From the NCBI GenBank assembly GCA_001916965.1, contig MNTL01000062.1:1-60812 (forward strand): 60,812 nt of DNA, in the 5' to 3' direction. Below are positions 34,539 to 42,817 of the stretch, one piece after another. Source of the DNA: Roseburia sp. CAG:10041_57. GTDB taxonomy: Bacteria; Bacillota; Clostridia; Lachnospirales; Lachnospiraceae. Position 1 is the first letter of the stretch. Each line of letters begins with the position of its first letter. A model generated the notes under the pieces. The model was given only the letters and a program-made list of their open reading frames with translations. It did no database searches and was not told the origin of the DNA. A program made the position numbers and the translations under genes.

Positions 34539-35841
34539 GCTGACGCATAATCTGACACACAATCTCGGACTTAAAATTCTGGCACTGGTATTTTCTGTTG
34601 GACTGTGGTTTGTAGTAAACAATATTACAGACCCTGTTATTCGAAAGTCATTTACGAGTGTACCTGTTGAAATTACCAATGCAGATATGATTACCAATGA
34701 AGGTAAGGTATATGAAATACAGGATGAAACAGATTCTGTGACCGTTACGGTAAGAGGTAAGAGTTCTATCGTCAGCAGCCTGAACAAGGAAGATATCAAG
34801 GCTGTTGCTGATATGTCAGACCTCAGCTTTATGAATACGGTTACGATCAAGCTGTCCTGTACCAGAAGCAATTACAATTCTCAGCTGGAGCTGTCCAGTA
34901 ATGTGGAGAATCTCAAGCTGATAATTGAAGATATGAAGAGAACACAGTTCGTAATCAATACGAATATATCCGGCGAACCGGCTGATGGCTATGTGGTAGG
35001 AACTGTAACGCCGAGCCAGAACGTAGTGAGAGTATCAGGACCGGAGTCTATTATTAACCAGATTGACCATGTAGATGCAACTGTGGATATTAGAGATACG
35101 TACACATCGGATATTACCACCAGTGTAGAACTGAAATTCCATGATGAGAATCATAATGAGATCAAGAGCAGTTCGATTAAAACAAATATTTCTACGATTA
35201 ATGTTGTAGTAACCATACTGGCAACCAAAGAGGTGCCTTTAAAATTTGCAGTTACCGGTGAACCCGCAAGCGGTTATCTGACAACCGGAAGTGTGGTCAG
35301 TGTGCCTGAGACAATTACGATTGCAGGACGTAAGAGTGTACTGGATAGTGTATCTGAAATTCTGATAGCAGACAGCTCTCTGAGCGTAGAGGATGCGACA
35401 GAAGATATTACGAGGATTATTTCTGCCAAGAAATATCTGCCTTCCGGCACACAGTTTGCAGACAGTACATTTAATGGTAATGTAAGCGTAACAGTTGGGG
35501 TAGAGCCGGAAGCTTCTAAAGAACTGGAAGTACCGGTCAAGAATTTTGCCATTGGCAATGCTCCGGAAGGATTTGATGTAGAAATCAAGGAATTCCAGGA
35601 TGAATCGGTGAAGGCATATACAGTAGCCGTAACGGGTATTGCAGATGATGTGAACAGCCTCAATGCAAAAGACGTTATCGGTGTAGTAGATATGAATCAG
35701 ATGCTTGATAAGCTTGCAATGACAGAGTGGCAGGAAGGTTCTTACACAGGAGAAATTACCTTTAACTTCCCGGATGATGTGAAGACACAGCAGAGCTACA
35801 GTCTGACGCTGACCGTTACACAGAAGAGTGAAGAGGAATAA
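34528..35841 (+). CDS. cdaR: CdaA regulator CdaR (YbbR repeats)
   Basis: A 437-residue protein with an N-terminal TM anchor (about 15-35, ILALVFSVGLWFVVN) and four extracellular YbbR-like repeats of about 80-90 residues. Recurrent phrases are PVEITN, VTVTVRGKSSIVSSL, VRVSGPESIINQIDHVDATVD and ITIAGRKSVLDSV. It binds CdaA through the membrane and tunes c-di-AMP synthesis. ATG 34528 follows GGAAGGGC and overlaps the cyclase by 11 bp; the in-frame ATG at 34489 is rejected. Confidence 0.94.
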   Translation: MKNKLTHNLTHNLGLKILALVFSVGLWFVVNNITDPVIRKSFTSVPVEITNADMITNEGKVYEIQDETDSVTVTVRGKSSIVSSLNKEDIKAVADMSDLSFMNTVTIKLSCTRSNYNSQLELSSNVENLKLIIEDMKRTQFVINTNISGEPADGYVVGTVTPSQNVVRVSGPESIINQIDHVDATVDIRDTYTSDITTSVELKFHDENHNEIKSSSIKTNISTINVVVTILATKEVPLKFAVTGEPASGYLTTGSVVSVPETITIAGRKSVLDSVSEILIADSSLSVEDATEDITRIISAKKYLPSGTQFADSTFNGNVSVTVGVEPEASKELEVPVKNFAIGNAPEGFDVEIKEFQDESVKAYTVAVTGIADDVNSLNAKDVIGVVDMNQMLDKLAMTEWQEGSYTGEITFNFPDDVKTQQSYSLTLTVTQKSEEE

Positions 35842-35872
35842 AAATAGAGTATTTGGAGGAATAGTAGTAATT

Positions 35873-37222
35873 ATGGCTAGATTATTTGGAACAGATGGTG
35901 TGCGTGGTGTCGCAAATGATGAATTGACACCGATGCTTGCAATGCAGCTTGGTCAGGCAGGTGCTTATGTACTTTCTAAAGAAAAGGCACATAAGCCTAC
36001 GATCATGGTAGGCTGTGATACAAGAATTTCAGGAGATATGCTGGCAAATGCCCTGATGGCAGGTGCGTGCTCCGTAGGTGCAAATGTAGTATATGTAGGT
36101 GTCATTCCTACTCCTGCAATTGCGTATCTGACTAAGAAATATCGCGTAGATGCAGGAGTTGTGATCTCTGCTTCCCATAACCCGGTAGAATTCAATGGTA
36201 TCAAGTTCTTTGACGGAAACGGATTCAAGCTTCCCGATGCACTGGAAGATGAAATTGAAGCACTGATCCGCAGTGGAATGAAGGATGTACAGTTCCCGAC
36301 AGGACCAAGCGTAGGTAAGATCAAGTATCGTACAGATGCAAGAGAAGAATATATCAATCATGCAGTAAATGCCGTTGCGGTAGATTTGACAGGAATGAAG
36401 ATTGTTGTTGACTGTGCAGAAGGTGCTTCACATTATACCTCTGTAGAGACATTAAAGGAGCTTGGTGCAGAGGTCGTAGCAATCCACAATAATCCGGATG
36501 GTACAAATATCAATGCCAACTGTGGCTCTACGCATATGGAAGAATTACAGGCAAGAGTAGTATATGAAAAAGCCAATGTAGGATTGGCTTTTGATGGTGA
36601 TGCTGATAGGCTTCTTGCAGTAGATGAGAAGGGTAAGAGAGTCGATGGCGATGAGATCATGGCGATCGTCGGCAATCATATGAAAGAACAGGGCAAGCTG
36701 AAAGATAATACGATTGTTGCTACTGTTATGAGTAACCTTGGCTTTTTCCTGATGGGTAAGGAGCAGGGCATTCATATTGAACAGACTAAGGTCGGTGACA
36801 GATATGTATTAGAGCGTATGCTGGAGATTGGTGCTAACCTTGGCGGTGAGCAGTCAGGCCATATCATTTTCCTGGATGAAAATACGACAGGAGACGGGCT
36901 TCTGAGTGCATTGCATCTGTTACAGGTTATGGTAGATACAGGTAAGCCGCTTTCTGAGCTTTCTAAGATTATGACAGTTCTTCCACAGGCACTGGTAGGT
37001 GCCAAGGTTCCTAATCATAAGAAAGACAGCTATATGGAGTATACAGAGATTGCAGAAGCAATTGCACGTGTCAGTGCCAAGTTTGAAGGAGAGGGACGTG
37101 TCCTGATCAGACCATCAGGTACAGAGCCGCTTGTAAGAGTCATGATAGAAGGTAAAGATCAGGAAATGATCGAGAAGGAAGCCAAAGATCTTGCAGAGCT
37201 GATTCAGAACGTGATGCTGTAA
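35873..37222 (+). CDS. glmM: Phosphoglucosamine mutase
   Basis: A 449-residue cytoplasmic enzyme converting glucosamine-6-phosphate to glucosamine-1-phosphate, the entry to UDP-GlcNAc and so to cell wall and the glycan genes downstream. The phosphoserine loop is ISASHNPVEFNGIK, the Mg2+ loop is DGDADR, and the phosphate-binding loop is RPSGTEPLVRV. ATG 35873 has GGAGGA upstream and gives the family start MARLFGTDGVRG; the in-frame start at 35828 lies across the end of cdaR. Confidence 0.98.
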   Translation: MARLFGTDGVRGVANDELTPMLAMQLGQAGAYVLSKEKAHKPTIMVGCDTRISGDMLANALMAGACSVGANVVYVGVIPTPAIAYLTKKYRVDAGVVISASHNPVEFNGIKFFDGNGFKLPDALEDEIEALIRSGMKDVQFPTGPSVGKIKYRTDAREEYINHAVNAVAVDLTGMKIVVDCAEGASHYTSVETLKELGAEVVAIHNNPDGTNINANCGSTHMEELQARVVYEKANVGLAFDGDADRLLAVDEKGKRVDGDEIMAIVGNHMKEQGKLKDNTIVATVMSNLGFFLMGKEQGIHIEQTKVGDRYVLERMLEIGANLGGEQSGHIIFLDENTTGDGLLSALHLLQVMVDTGKPLSELSKIMTVLPQALVGAKVPNHKKDSYMEYTEIAEAIARVSAKFEGEGRVLIRPSGTEPLVRVMIEGKDQEMIEKEAKDLAELIQNVML

Positions 37223-37280
37223 TGACATTGATGGCAGTATAGATAACAAAAGTTACGATAGTAGGTATGGAGGAATAGAT

Positions 37281-37544
37281 ATGGTAAGCCAGAAGGTTAA
37301 GATTAAGAATCCTACAGGTCTTCACCTTAGACCAGCCGGAATTCTGTGCAAGGAAGCGATGCAGTTCCAGTCACTGATCACATTTACATTTCGTGAGAGT
37401 ACTGCAAATGCCAAGAGTGTACTCAGCGTATTGGGAGCCTGCATAAAAAGCGGTGATGAAATAGAGTTTCACTGTGATGGACCAGATGAAAAGGAAGCAC
37501 TGGAAACCATGGTAAAGGCAGTAGAAGACGGACTTGGAGAATAG
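37281..37544 (+). CDS. HPr-family phosphocarrier protein
   Basis: An 87-residue phosphocarrier. His15 is present in GLHLRPAG (PTS phosphorylation site) and Ser46 in NAKSVLSVLG (HPr kinase site), so it is HPr-like and not Crh, which lacks the His. The sequence around Ser46 differs from canonical LKSIMGVMSLG, so it may be a divergent paralogue rather than the main PTS HPr. It follows glmM by 58 bp (GGAGGA site). A hairpin follows at 37560-37593. Confidence 0.9.
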   Translation: MVSQKVKIKNPTGLHLRPAGILCKEAMQFQSLITFTFRESTANAKSVLSVLGACIKSGDEIEFHCDGPDEKEALETMVKAVEDGLGE

Positions 37545-37559
37545 ATAGCAATACAGCAT

Positions 37560-37593
37560 GAAAACAGTCGGAGAAATGATTCGGCTGTTTTCT
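37560..37593 (+). terminator. Probable terminator after the HPr gene
   Basis: Stem GAAAACAG (37560-37567) / CTGTTTTC (37585-37592), extended inward by CGGA/TTCG with wobble pairs. The T-run is contained in the stem, so termination may be partial. Confidence 0.6.
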
Positions 37594-37631
37594 GTGGTTA
37601 ATGTATAGAGACAGAAAGGGATTATTAAGAT

Positions 37632-38492
37632 ATGAAGAAGATTATTGTGACTGGCTGTAACGGTCAGTTGGGACGGGCAATCAACCAGGTGTATGCAGAC
37701 AGCAGAGAGTATGAATGTGTGAATACAGATGTGGCACAGCTGGATATTACAAATATTGAAGCTGTTATGAAGCTGGCAGAAGAGGTAAAACCGTATGCAA
37801 TCATCAACTGTGCAGCACATACTAATGTAAATGCCTGCGAAACAGATGTTGACAACGCTTATAAGATCAATGCTATTGGACCAAGAAACCTGAGTATAGC
37901 TGCTACCAGATACAATGCGAAGCTGGTACATATTTCAACGGATTATGTGTTCAGCGGAGATTCCAAAGAGCCATATCTTGAATTTGACCAGACAGGTCCC
38001 AAGGGAATGTATGGTAAGACCAAGCTGGCAGGAGAGAACTTTGTAAAGGAATTTGCAAAGGATCATTTTATCATCCGTACAGCCTGGTTATATGGAGATG
38101 GCAAGAATTTTGTAAAGACAATGCTCAATCTGTCACAGAATCACGATACCGTCAGAGTAGTAGGGGATCAGATCGGTTCTCCAACAAGTGCAACAGAGCT
38201 TGCAAAAGCTATTGCTTATCTGCTTCCTACAGATAATTATGGACTTTTCCATGGAACCTGTGAAGGCTATACAAGCTGGGCTGAATTTACCAAAGAAATC
38301 TTCAGACTTGCAGGTAAGAAGACAAATGTTGAGACAATTACAACAGAAGAATATCTGGCAGATGCTACAGGAATCGTTGCACCACGTCCGGCATATTCTA
38401 TTTTGGAGAATTATATGCTGAAGCTGACAACGAATCATATGTTTGCCCAGTGGGAAGATGCGATTGCAGAATATATGAAAAATCTGAACTGA
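37632..38492 (+). CDS. rfbD: dTDP-4-dehydrorhamnose reductase-like protein
   Basis: A 286-residue NAD(P)H-dependent short-chain reductase of the RmlD group, which makes dTDP-L-rhamnose. The Rossmann motif is GCNGQLGRAI at the N-terminus, STDYVFSGDS carries the family Thr/Asp, and the YGKTKLAGE Tyr-Lys pair is catalytic. RmlA, B and C are not in this window, so the rest of the rhamnose pathway must be elsewhere if the assignment is right. It is transcribed toward the reverse-strand gene at 38544 with a shared hairpin between. Confidence 0.9.
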   Translation: MKKIIVTGCNGQLGRAINQVYADSREYECVNTDVAQLDITNIEAVMKLAEEVKPYAIINCAAHTNVNACETDVDNAYKINAIGPRNLSIAATRYNAKLVHISTDYVFSGDSKEPYLEFDQTGPKGMYGKTKLAGENFVKEFAKDHFIIRTAWLYGDGKNFVKTMLNLSQNHDTVRVVGDQIGSPTSATELAKAIAYLLPTDNYGLFHGTCEGYTSWAEFTKEIFRLAGKKTNVETITTEEYLADATGIVAPRPAYSILENYMLKLTTNHMFAQWEDAIAEYMKNLN

Positions 38493-38497
38493 TGATG

Positions 38498-38536
38498 AAA
38501 AATGCTTCAGAGTACTTATTTTTCTACTCTGAAGCA
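38498..38536. terminator. Shared terminator between rfbD and the PAP2-like gene
   Basis: A perfect 12-bp stem, TGCTTCAGAGTA (38503-38514) / TACTCTGAAGCA (38525-38536). A T-run follows on the minus strand (38498-38502), so it is strongest for the leftward gene. On the plus strand it is only a hairpin. Confidence 0.75.
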
Positions 38537-38543
38537 ATAGTTG

Positions 38544-39005
38544 TTAATGATACAGGTTCGTAACGGCAAAGGCGATTACAATGCCAAGGATAGCGCCCAT
38601 CAGAACCTGTAATGGTGTATGGCCAACGAGCTCTTTGAGTTTCTCATCGGTGGATAATTCCTGATCCATATCCTGAAAAAGTGCGATCATCTCATTCAGG
38701 ACTTTAGCCTGAATACCAGTCTCACGGCGGACACCAAGGGCATCATACATGACGATGATTGCCAGAATAGCGCAGATTGCAAACTGGAAGCTGTCGAGAC
38801 CATACTGGATACCGGCTGCAGTGGATAATGCACATACAGTAGCTGAGTGAGAACTTGGCATACCACCACTTCCTACCAGACGTTCGGGAACAAAGCTTTT
38901 ATTGAAATACATGTGAATTCCTGTTTTTAATAATTGAGCAACTAACCATCCAAGGACGGCAGCAATCAGAAGCTGATTGTGAAATAATAGAGTGAATTGG
39001 TTCAT
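38544..39005 (-). CDS. Divergent PAP2/DUF212-family membrane protein
   Basis: A 153-residue membrane protein of the DUF212 (divergent PAP2 acid phosphatase) family. Key segments: LLIAAVLGWLVAQLLKTG, GSGGMPSSHSATVCALSTAAG (the conserved PSSHS phosphatase-like motif) and MYDALGVRRETGIQAKVLN. It has about four TM helices. It may act on lipid or isoprenoid phosphates, but activity has not been shown for this subfamily as far as I know. ATG at 39005 has GAAAGGA upstream; the longer frame to 39098 is not supported. Confidence 0.9.
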   Translation of the reverse strand: MNQFTLLFHNQLLIAAVLGWLVAQLLKTGIHMYFNKSFVPERLVGSGGMPSSHSATVCALSTAAGIQYGLDSFQFAICAILAIIVMYDALGVRRETGIQAKVLNEMIALFQDMDQELSTDEKLKELVGHTPLQVLMGAILGIVIAFAVTNLYH

Positions 39006-39089
39006 AGGATGAAGCGTCCTTTCTATATGTATTAATGTAACGATTTCATTATAACGGAGGGCGCAGAAAAGTACAACCGAATATTTATA

Positions 39090-39118
39090 TTGCAACATAA
39101 TGTTAAGACGTGTATACT
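39090..39118 (+). promoter_or_regulatory. Promoter of the gmd-fcl surface-glycan operon
   Basis: TTGCAA (39090-39095), a 17-bp spacer and TATACT (39113-39118), with a leader of about 88 nt before gmd. The site is divergent from the PAP2-like gene. This is the only good promoter I see at the left end of the glycan locus. Confidence 0.7.
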
Positions 39119-39212
39119 ATAAAAAGCGTAATATGCTCTGAATACGTGATTTTATGGGCAGAAATGAATAAATATGGTAATACATCAACCCAAATAAAGA
39201 GAGGTATATTTT

Positions 39213-40277
39213 ATGAATAATAAGATAGCATTGATTACAGGTATCACAGGACAGGATGGTTCCTATCTTGCAGAGTTCCTGCTGGAGAAGGGATATGAAG
39301 TACATGGTCTGATCAGAAGACACAGTATTTCCAACACAGCAAGAATCGATCATTTAATTGCATCTGATTACTATAAGACAAAATTTTTCCTGCATTTTGC
39401 AGATACAACAGATTCTTCCAACTTAATGAGAATTATCGGAGAGATCAGACCTACAGAAGTATACAATCTGGCAGCACAGTCCCATGTAGGCGTGTCTTTT
39501 GAAGTACCTGAATATACAGCAGAAGCAACAGGTGTCAGCACCTTGAAGCTCTTAGAGGCAATCCGTGTAAACGGCGGTAATTGCAGATATTATCAGGCTT
39601 CTACTTCTGAATTATTCGGTGGTATTCCTGAAACTGCACCTCAGAGCGAAGCAACACCTTTTTATCCAAAGAGCCCTTATGGTGTAGCTAAGCTGTACTC
39701 TTACTGGATTACAGTAAATTATAGAGAATCCTACAACATGTTTGCATGTAATGGTATTTTGTTCAATCATGAATCTCCAAGACGTGGTGAGAACTTCGTA
39801 ACAAGAAAGATTACTCTTGCAATTGCCAACATCATTGGAGGCAAGCAGGAGAAGCTGTCTCTTGGTAATATGAATGCAAAGAGAGACTGGGGCTTTGCCG
39901 GAGACTATGTAGAAGGTATGTGGCTGATGTTACAGCAGGACAAGCCCGGAGATTATGTACTGGCGACCAATGAAACGCATACTGTACGTGAATTCGTAGA
40001 AGCAGCATTTGAAGAACTGGGTGTAGAAATCCGCTGGGAAGGCGAAGGCGTTAATGAGAAGGGCTATGATGCACAGACAGGAAGACTTCTTGTAGATGTA
40101 AACCCTGAATTCTATCGTCCGGCAGAAGTAGAATTCCTGTGGGGCAATGCAGCAAAGGCAGAGAAGGAACTGGGCTGGAAGCGTAAGATAGACTTCAAGC
40201 ATCTGGTAGCTATGATGATGGATTCTGACCTGAAGGAAATCGCAGGCATGTCCACTGAAGAATACAGAAATCGTTAG
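39213..40277 (+). CDS. gmd: GDP-mannose 4,6-dehydratase
   Basis: A 354-residue SDR enzyme that turns GDP-D-mannose into GDP-4-keto-6-deoxymannose, the first step to GDP-L-fucose. Motifs: ITGITGQDGSYLAEFLLEKG (NADP+ fold), LIRRHS, YNLAAQSHVGVSFE, ASTSELFG, and YGVAKLYSYW with the catalytic Tyr and Lys. The ribosome site is AAGAGAGGT. It forms an operon with fcl, 23 bp downstream. Confidence 0.97.
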   Translation: MNNKIALITGITGQDGSYLAEFLLEKGYEVHGLIRRHSISNTARIDHLIASDYYKTKFFLHFADTTDSSNLMRIIGEIRPTEVYNLAAQSHVGVSFEVPEYTAEATGVSTLKLLEAIRVNGGNCRYYQASTSELFGGIPETAPQSEATPFYPKSPYGVAKLYSYWITVNYRESYNMFACNGILFNHESPRRGENFVTRKITLAIANIIGGKQEKLSLGNMNAKRDWGFAGDYVEGMWLMLQQDKPGDYVLATNETHTVREFVEAAFEELGVEIRWEGEGVNEKGYDAQTGRLLVDVNPEFYRPAEVEFLWGNAAKAEKELGWKRKIDFKHLVAMMMDSDLKEIAGMSTEEYRNR

Positions 40278-40300
40278 AATAATATAAAGAGGTGTTAGTC

Positions 40301-41245
40301 ATGTTAAACAAGACAGATAAAATCTATGTAGCAGGACACAGAGGATTAGTAGGTTCTGCAATTGTAAGAAATCTGAAAGCAAAGGGCTATACCGATGTGA
40401 TCGGCAGAACTCATAAAGAGTTGGATCTGACCAATCAGGCAGCTGTAAGAACTTTCTTTGAAACAGAAAGACCGGATGTTGTTGTGCTCGCAGCAGCAAA
40501 AGTAGGCGGTATCAATGCCAACAATACAACACCTGCAGAATTTGCCTATGAGAATATGCAGATTCAATGTAATGTTATCAAATGCTGCCATGATTATAAA
40601 GTAAAGAAATTATTATTCCTTGGCAGTACATGCATCTATCCTAAGATGGCTCCACAGCCAATTCCTGAAGATGCGCTGTTGACGGGGCCTCTTGAAGTGA
40701 CCAATGAGGCATATGCAATTGCCAAGATTTCAGGGTTGGAAATGTGTAAATTCTATAAGAGACAGTATGGTGATGATTTCATCAGCTGTATGCCTACTAA
40801 CCTGTATGGACCATATGATAATTATGATTTATCCGGTTCCCATGTTATGCCGGCAATGATCCGTAAGTTCCATGAAGCCAAAGTAAACAATGCACCAAGC
40901 GTTGAACTCTGGGGAACAGGTACGCCTCTTCGTGAGTTCCTCTATGTAGATGATATGGCGGATGCCTGCGTATTCCTTCTGGAAAACTACAGCGGAGAGC
41001 AGCATGTCAATATCGGTACTGGTAAAGAAGTGACTATTAAGGAACTGGCTGAGACCGTAAAGAGAACAGTAGGCTATACCGGAGAGATTGTATGGAATAC
41101 AGCAATGCCTGATGGCACTCCAAGAAAACTGACTGATGTAACCAAACTGCACAATCTGGGATGGACACATAAAGTAGAGCTGGAAGAAGGCGTAAAGCTT
41201 GCTTATGACTGGTTCAGAGATAACGTATCTGAAGCCAGAATGTAG
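40301..41245 (+). CDS. fcl: GDP-L-fucose synthase
   Basis: A 314-residue epimerase/reductase that makes GDP-L-fucose from the Gmd product. Motifs: AGHRGLVGSAI (cofactor loop), LAAAKVGGINANN, LFLGSTCIYPKMAPQPI, and AYAIAKISGLEMC with the Tyr-x3-Lys pair. ATG 40301 has AGAGGTG six bases before it; the in-frame GTG at 40292 is too close to that site. GDP-fucose is used by fucosyltransferases, some of which may be among the glycosyltransferases downstream. Confidence 0.96.
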   Translation: MLNKTDKIYVAGHRGLVGSAIVRNLKAKGYTDVIGRTHKELDLTNQAAVRTFFETERPDVVVLAAAKVGGINANNTTPAEFAYENMQIQCNVIKCCHDYKVKKLLFLGSTCIYPKMAPQPIPEDALLTGPLEVTNEAYAIAKISGLEMCKFYKRQYGDDFISCMPTNLYGPYDNYDLSGSHVMPAMIRKFHEAKVNNAPSVELWGTGTPLREFLYVDDMADACVFLLENYSGEQHVNIGTGKEVTIKELAETVKRTVGYTGEIVWNTAMPDGTPRKLTDVTKLHNLGWTHKVELEEGVKLAYDWFRDNVSEARM

Positions 41246-41250
41246 ATAGA

Positions 41251-41367
41251 ATGAAAAGAACTTCTAATCGCTCAGAGCAAAGGCTCTTTCGCGAAGAAGT
41301 TCTAAGTTTCATTCAGGAAAAACGCAGGCGTTTTTCGCTGGTACCTGGGAAACTCAGGGCTGTATGA
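41251..41367 (+). repeat. Hairpin/small-ORF repeat, copy 1
   Basis: A 121-bp unit whose first 61 bases fold into a long imperfect hairpin: ATGAAA, AACTTCT, CGC and AGAGC arms pair with GCTCT, GCG, AGAAGTT and TTTCAT. A second hairpin GAAAAACGC/GCGTTTTTC follows. The same bases also contain a 38-residue open frame starting ATG 41251 (MKRTSNRSEQ...) and ending TGA 41365-41367. No ribosome site is seen. It is tandem with copy 2. Confidence 0.8.
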
Positions 41368-41371
41368 AGGT

Positions 41372-41488
41372 ATGAAAAGAACTTCTAATCGCTCAGAGCA
41401 AAGGCTCTTTCGCGAAGAAGTTCTAAGTTTCATTCAGGAAAAACGCAGGCGTTTTTCACTGGTATCTGGGAAGTTCAAGGTAGTATGA
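41372..41488 (+). repeat. Hairpin/small-ORF repeat, copy 2
   Basis: Tandem copy starting exactly 121 bp after copy 1 and identical for the first ~86 bases, then diverging (TTTTTCACTGGTATCTGG). The 38-residue frame is kept in the same length despite the substitutions, ending TGA 41486-41488. It sits 17 bp before the Spo0A-like gene, so it forms part of that gene's leader. Confidence 0.8.
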
Positions 41489-41505
41489 AATAAAGTGGAG
41501 AGAAA

Positions 41506-41868
41506 ATGGAAGGTCAGGAAAGAGTAGAAGTATTGGGAGCAACAACTACAAAATTGCTGAGACTGGGGTTTCAGGCTCAGCAGATCGGGTATCGGTATCT
41601 GAGGGAGGCTGTATGGGTAGTGTGCAGTGACCCGGAGATGATTACCAGCGTGACCAAGCTTCTATATCCTGAAATAGCCAAACGATTCTCCACCACGGAT
41701 AAGCAGGTAGAACGTGCAATTCGCAACTCTATCGAGACTGCCTGGGTGAAAGGCAACCAGGATGCCTGGAAGGCTTTAGCCGGACAGTCGATACAGGAAA
41801 ATGCAACCAGACCGACCAATAGGGAAATGATCAGCCTGTTGGCCGGATCTGTCAGTAAGGAGAGATAA
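41506..41868 (+). CDS. Stand-alone Spo0A C-terminal (DNA-binding) domain protein
   Basis: A 120-residue protein that matches the Spo0A_C effector domain along its whole length: TTTKLLRLGFQAQQIGYRYL, LYPEIAKRFSTTDKQVERAI (recognition helix region), then IETAWVKGNQDAW and RPTNREMISLLAG. The receiver domain of Spo0A is absent, and no receiver gene is adjacent. It should bind DNA without phosphorylation control. It starts 17 bp after repeat copy 2 with GGAGAG as ribosome site, and the next glycosyltransferase begins 3 bp after its stop, so it is likely to be cotranscribed with the glycan genes. A regulator of this locus, of motility or of sporulation are all possible. Confidence 0.88.
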   Translation: MEGQERVEVLGATTTKLLRLGFQAQQIGYRYLREAVWVVCSDPEMITSVTKLLYPEIAKRFSTTDKQVERAIRNSIETAWVKGNQDAWKALAGQSIQENATRPTNREMISLLAGSVSKER

Positions 41869-41871
41869 GAA

Positions 41872-42813
41872 GTGGGAGCATATACGAAGCTGTTAAGCAT
41901 TATTGTCCCCTGCTACAATGAAGAGGAAAGTGTTCCTCTGTTTTATCAGGAGGCTGTAAAGCAGGAGACTTTTTTCCATGAAAAAGATGTAGAGCTGGAA
42001 CTGATTTTTGTAGATGATGGTTCTAAGGATAAAACAGTTGAAGAAGTGAAAAAATTAAGGGAAAAGGATGAGAGAATCCATCTGGTGTCTTTTTCCAGAA
42101 ATTTCGGAAAAGAAGCTGCAATCATAGCAGGTCTTGAGAAAGCAAAGGGAGATTTCACTGTATTAATGGATGCAGACCTTCAGGATCCACCTGCTCTTTT
42201 GCCGGAAATGTATGGCTATATTGAAAAGGGATATGATTCTGTGGCGACCAGACGTGTGGACCGAAAGGGAGAACCGCCAATCAGATCGTTCTTTGCAAGA
42301 AGATTCTATGGTCTGATGCGTAAGATATCCAAGACAGAGATTGTAGATGGAGCAAGGGATTATCGTCTGATGACAAGACAGGTAACAGATGCTATCCTGT
42401 CCATGAGAGAGTATAACCGTTTCTCCAAGGGAATCTTCGGCTGGGTAGGATATAAGACTAAATGGCTGGAATATGAGAATGTGCAGAGAGCTGCCGGTGA
42501 GACCAAGTGGAACTTCTGGAAGCTGTTTTTGTATTCGCTGGATGGCATTATGGCTTTTTCTACAATGCCGTTATCTATTGCATCCTTTTTTGGAATTTTA
42601 TTTTGTATTCTGGCATTTGTCTTTATGATCTTTATCTTTGTCAGAGCATTGATTTATGGAGATCCTGTAGCGGGCTGGCCTTCCATGGTATGTATTATTT
42701 CTTTTATCGGAGGCGTTCAGCTGCTGTGTCTAGGTATTATGGGACAGTATATGAGTAAACTCTACATGGAAGTAAAGGACAGACCTAAATATCTGGTGAA
42801 GGAAGAATTCTAA
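41872..42813 (+). CDS. GT2 glycosyltransferase with C-terminal TM helices (GtrB/DPM1-like)
   Basis: A 313-residue enzyme of the family that loads a sugar (usually glucose or mannose) onto polyprenyl phosphate. GT-A domain: LSIIVPCYNEEESVPLFYQ, then DDGSKDKT, VLMDADLQDPP (DxD-like) and the acceptor loop with GARDYRLM. Two C-terminal TM helices (about 230-255 and 270-295). The start is GTG 41872 with AAGGAG eight bases upstream, 3 bp after the Spo0A-like stop. A flippase or GT-C partner that would use the lipid-sugar is not seen nearby. Confidence 0.9.
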   Translation: MGAYTKLLSIIVPCYNEEESVPLFYQEAVKQETFFHEKDVELELIFVDDGSKDKTVEEVKKLREKDERIHLVSFSRNFGKEAAIIAGLEKAKGDFTVLMDADLQDPPALLPEMYGYIEKGYDSVATRRVDRKGEPPIRSFFARRFYGLMRKISKTEIVDGARDYRLMTRQVTDAILSMREYNRFSKGIFGWVGYKTKWLEYENVQRAAGETKWNFWKLFLYSLDGIMAFSTMPLSIASFFGILFCILAFVFMIFIFVRALIYGDPVAGWPSMVCIISFIGGVQLLCLGIMGQYMSKLYMEVKDRPKYLVKEEF

Positions 42814-42817
42814 AGAT

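Noticed and set aside
33666..37222. Naming 14803 and 34528 as related CdaR proteins
   Set aside because: The shared name is a coincidence: one is a carbohydrate-diacid-type transcription regulator, the other a YbbR-repeat regulator of diadenylate cyclase.
37281..37544. Crh (catabolite repression HPr-like) identity
   Set aside because: His15 is present; Crh proteins have another residue there.
41251..41488. Tandem repeat as a CRISPR array or start of one
   Set aside because: Only two tandem units with a 121-bp period exist; there are no short constant repeats with unique spacers, and no cas genes anywhere in the window.
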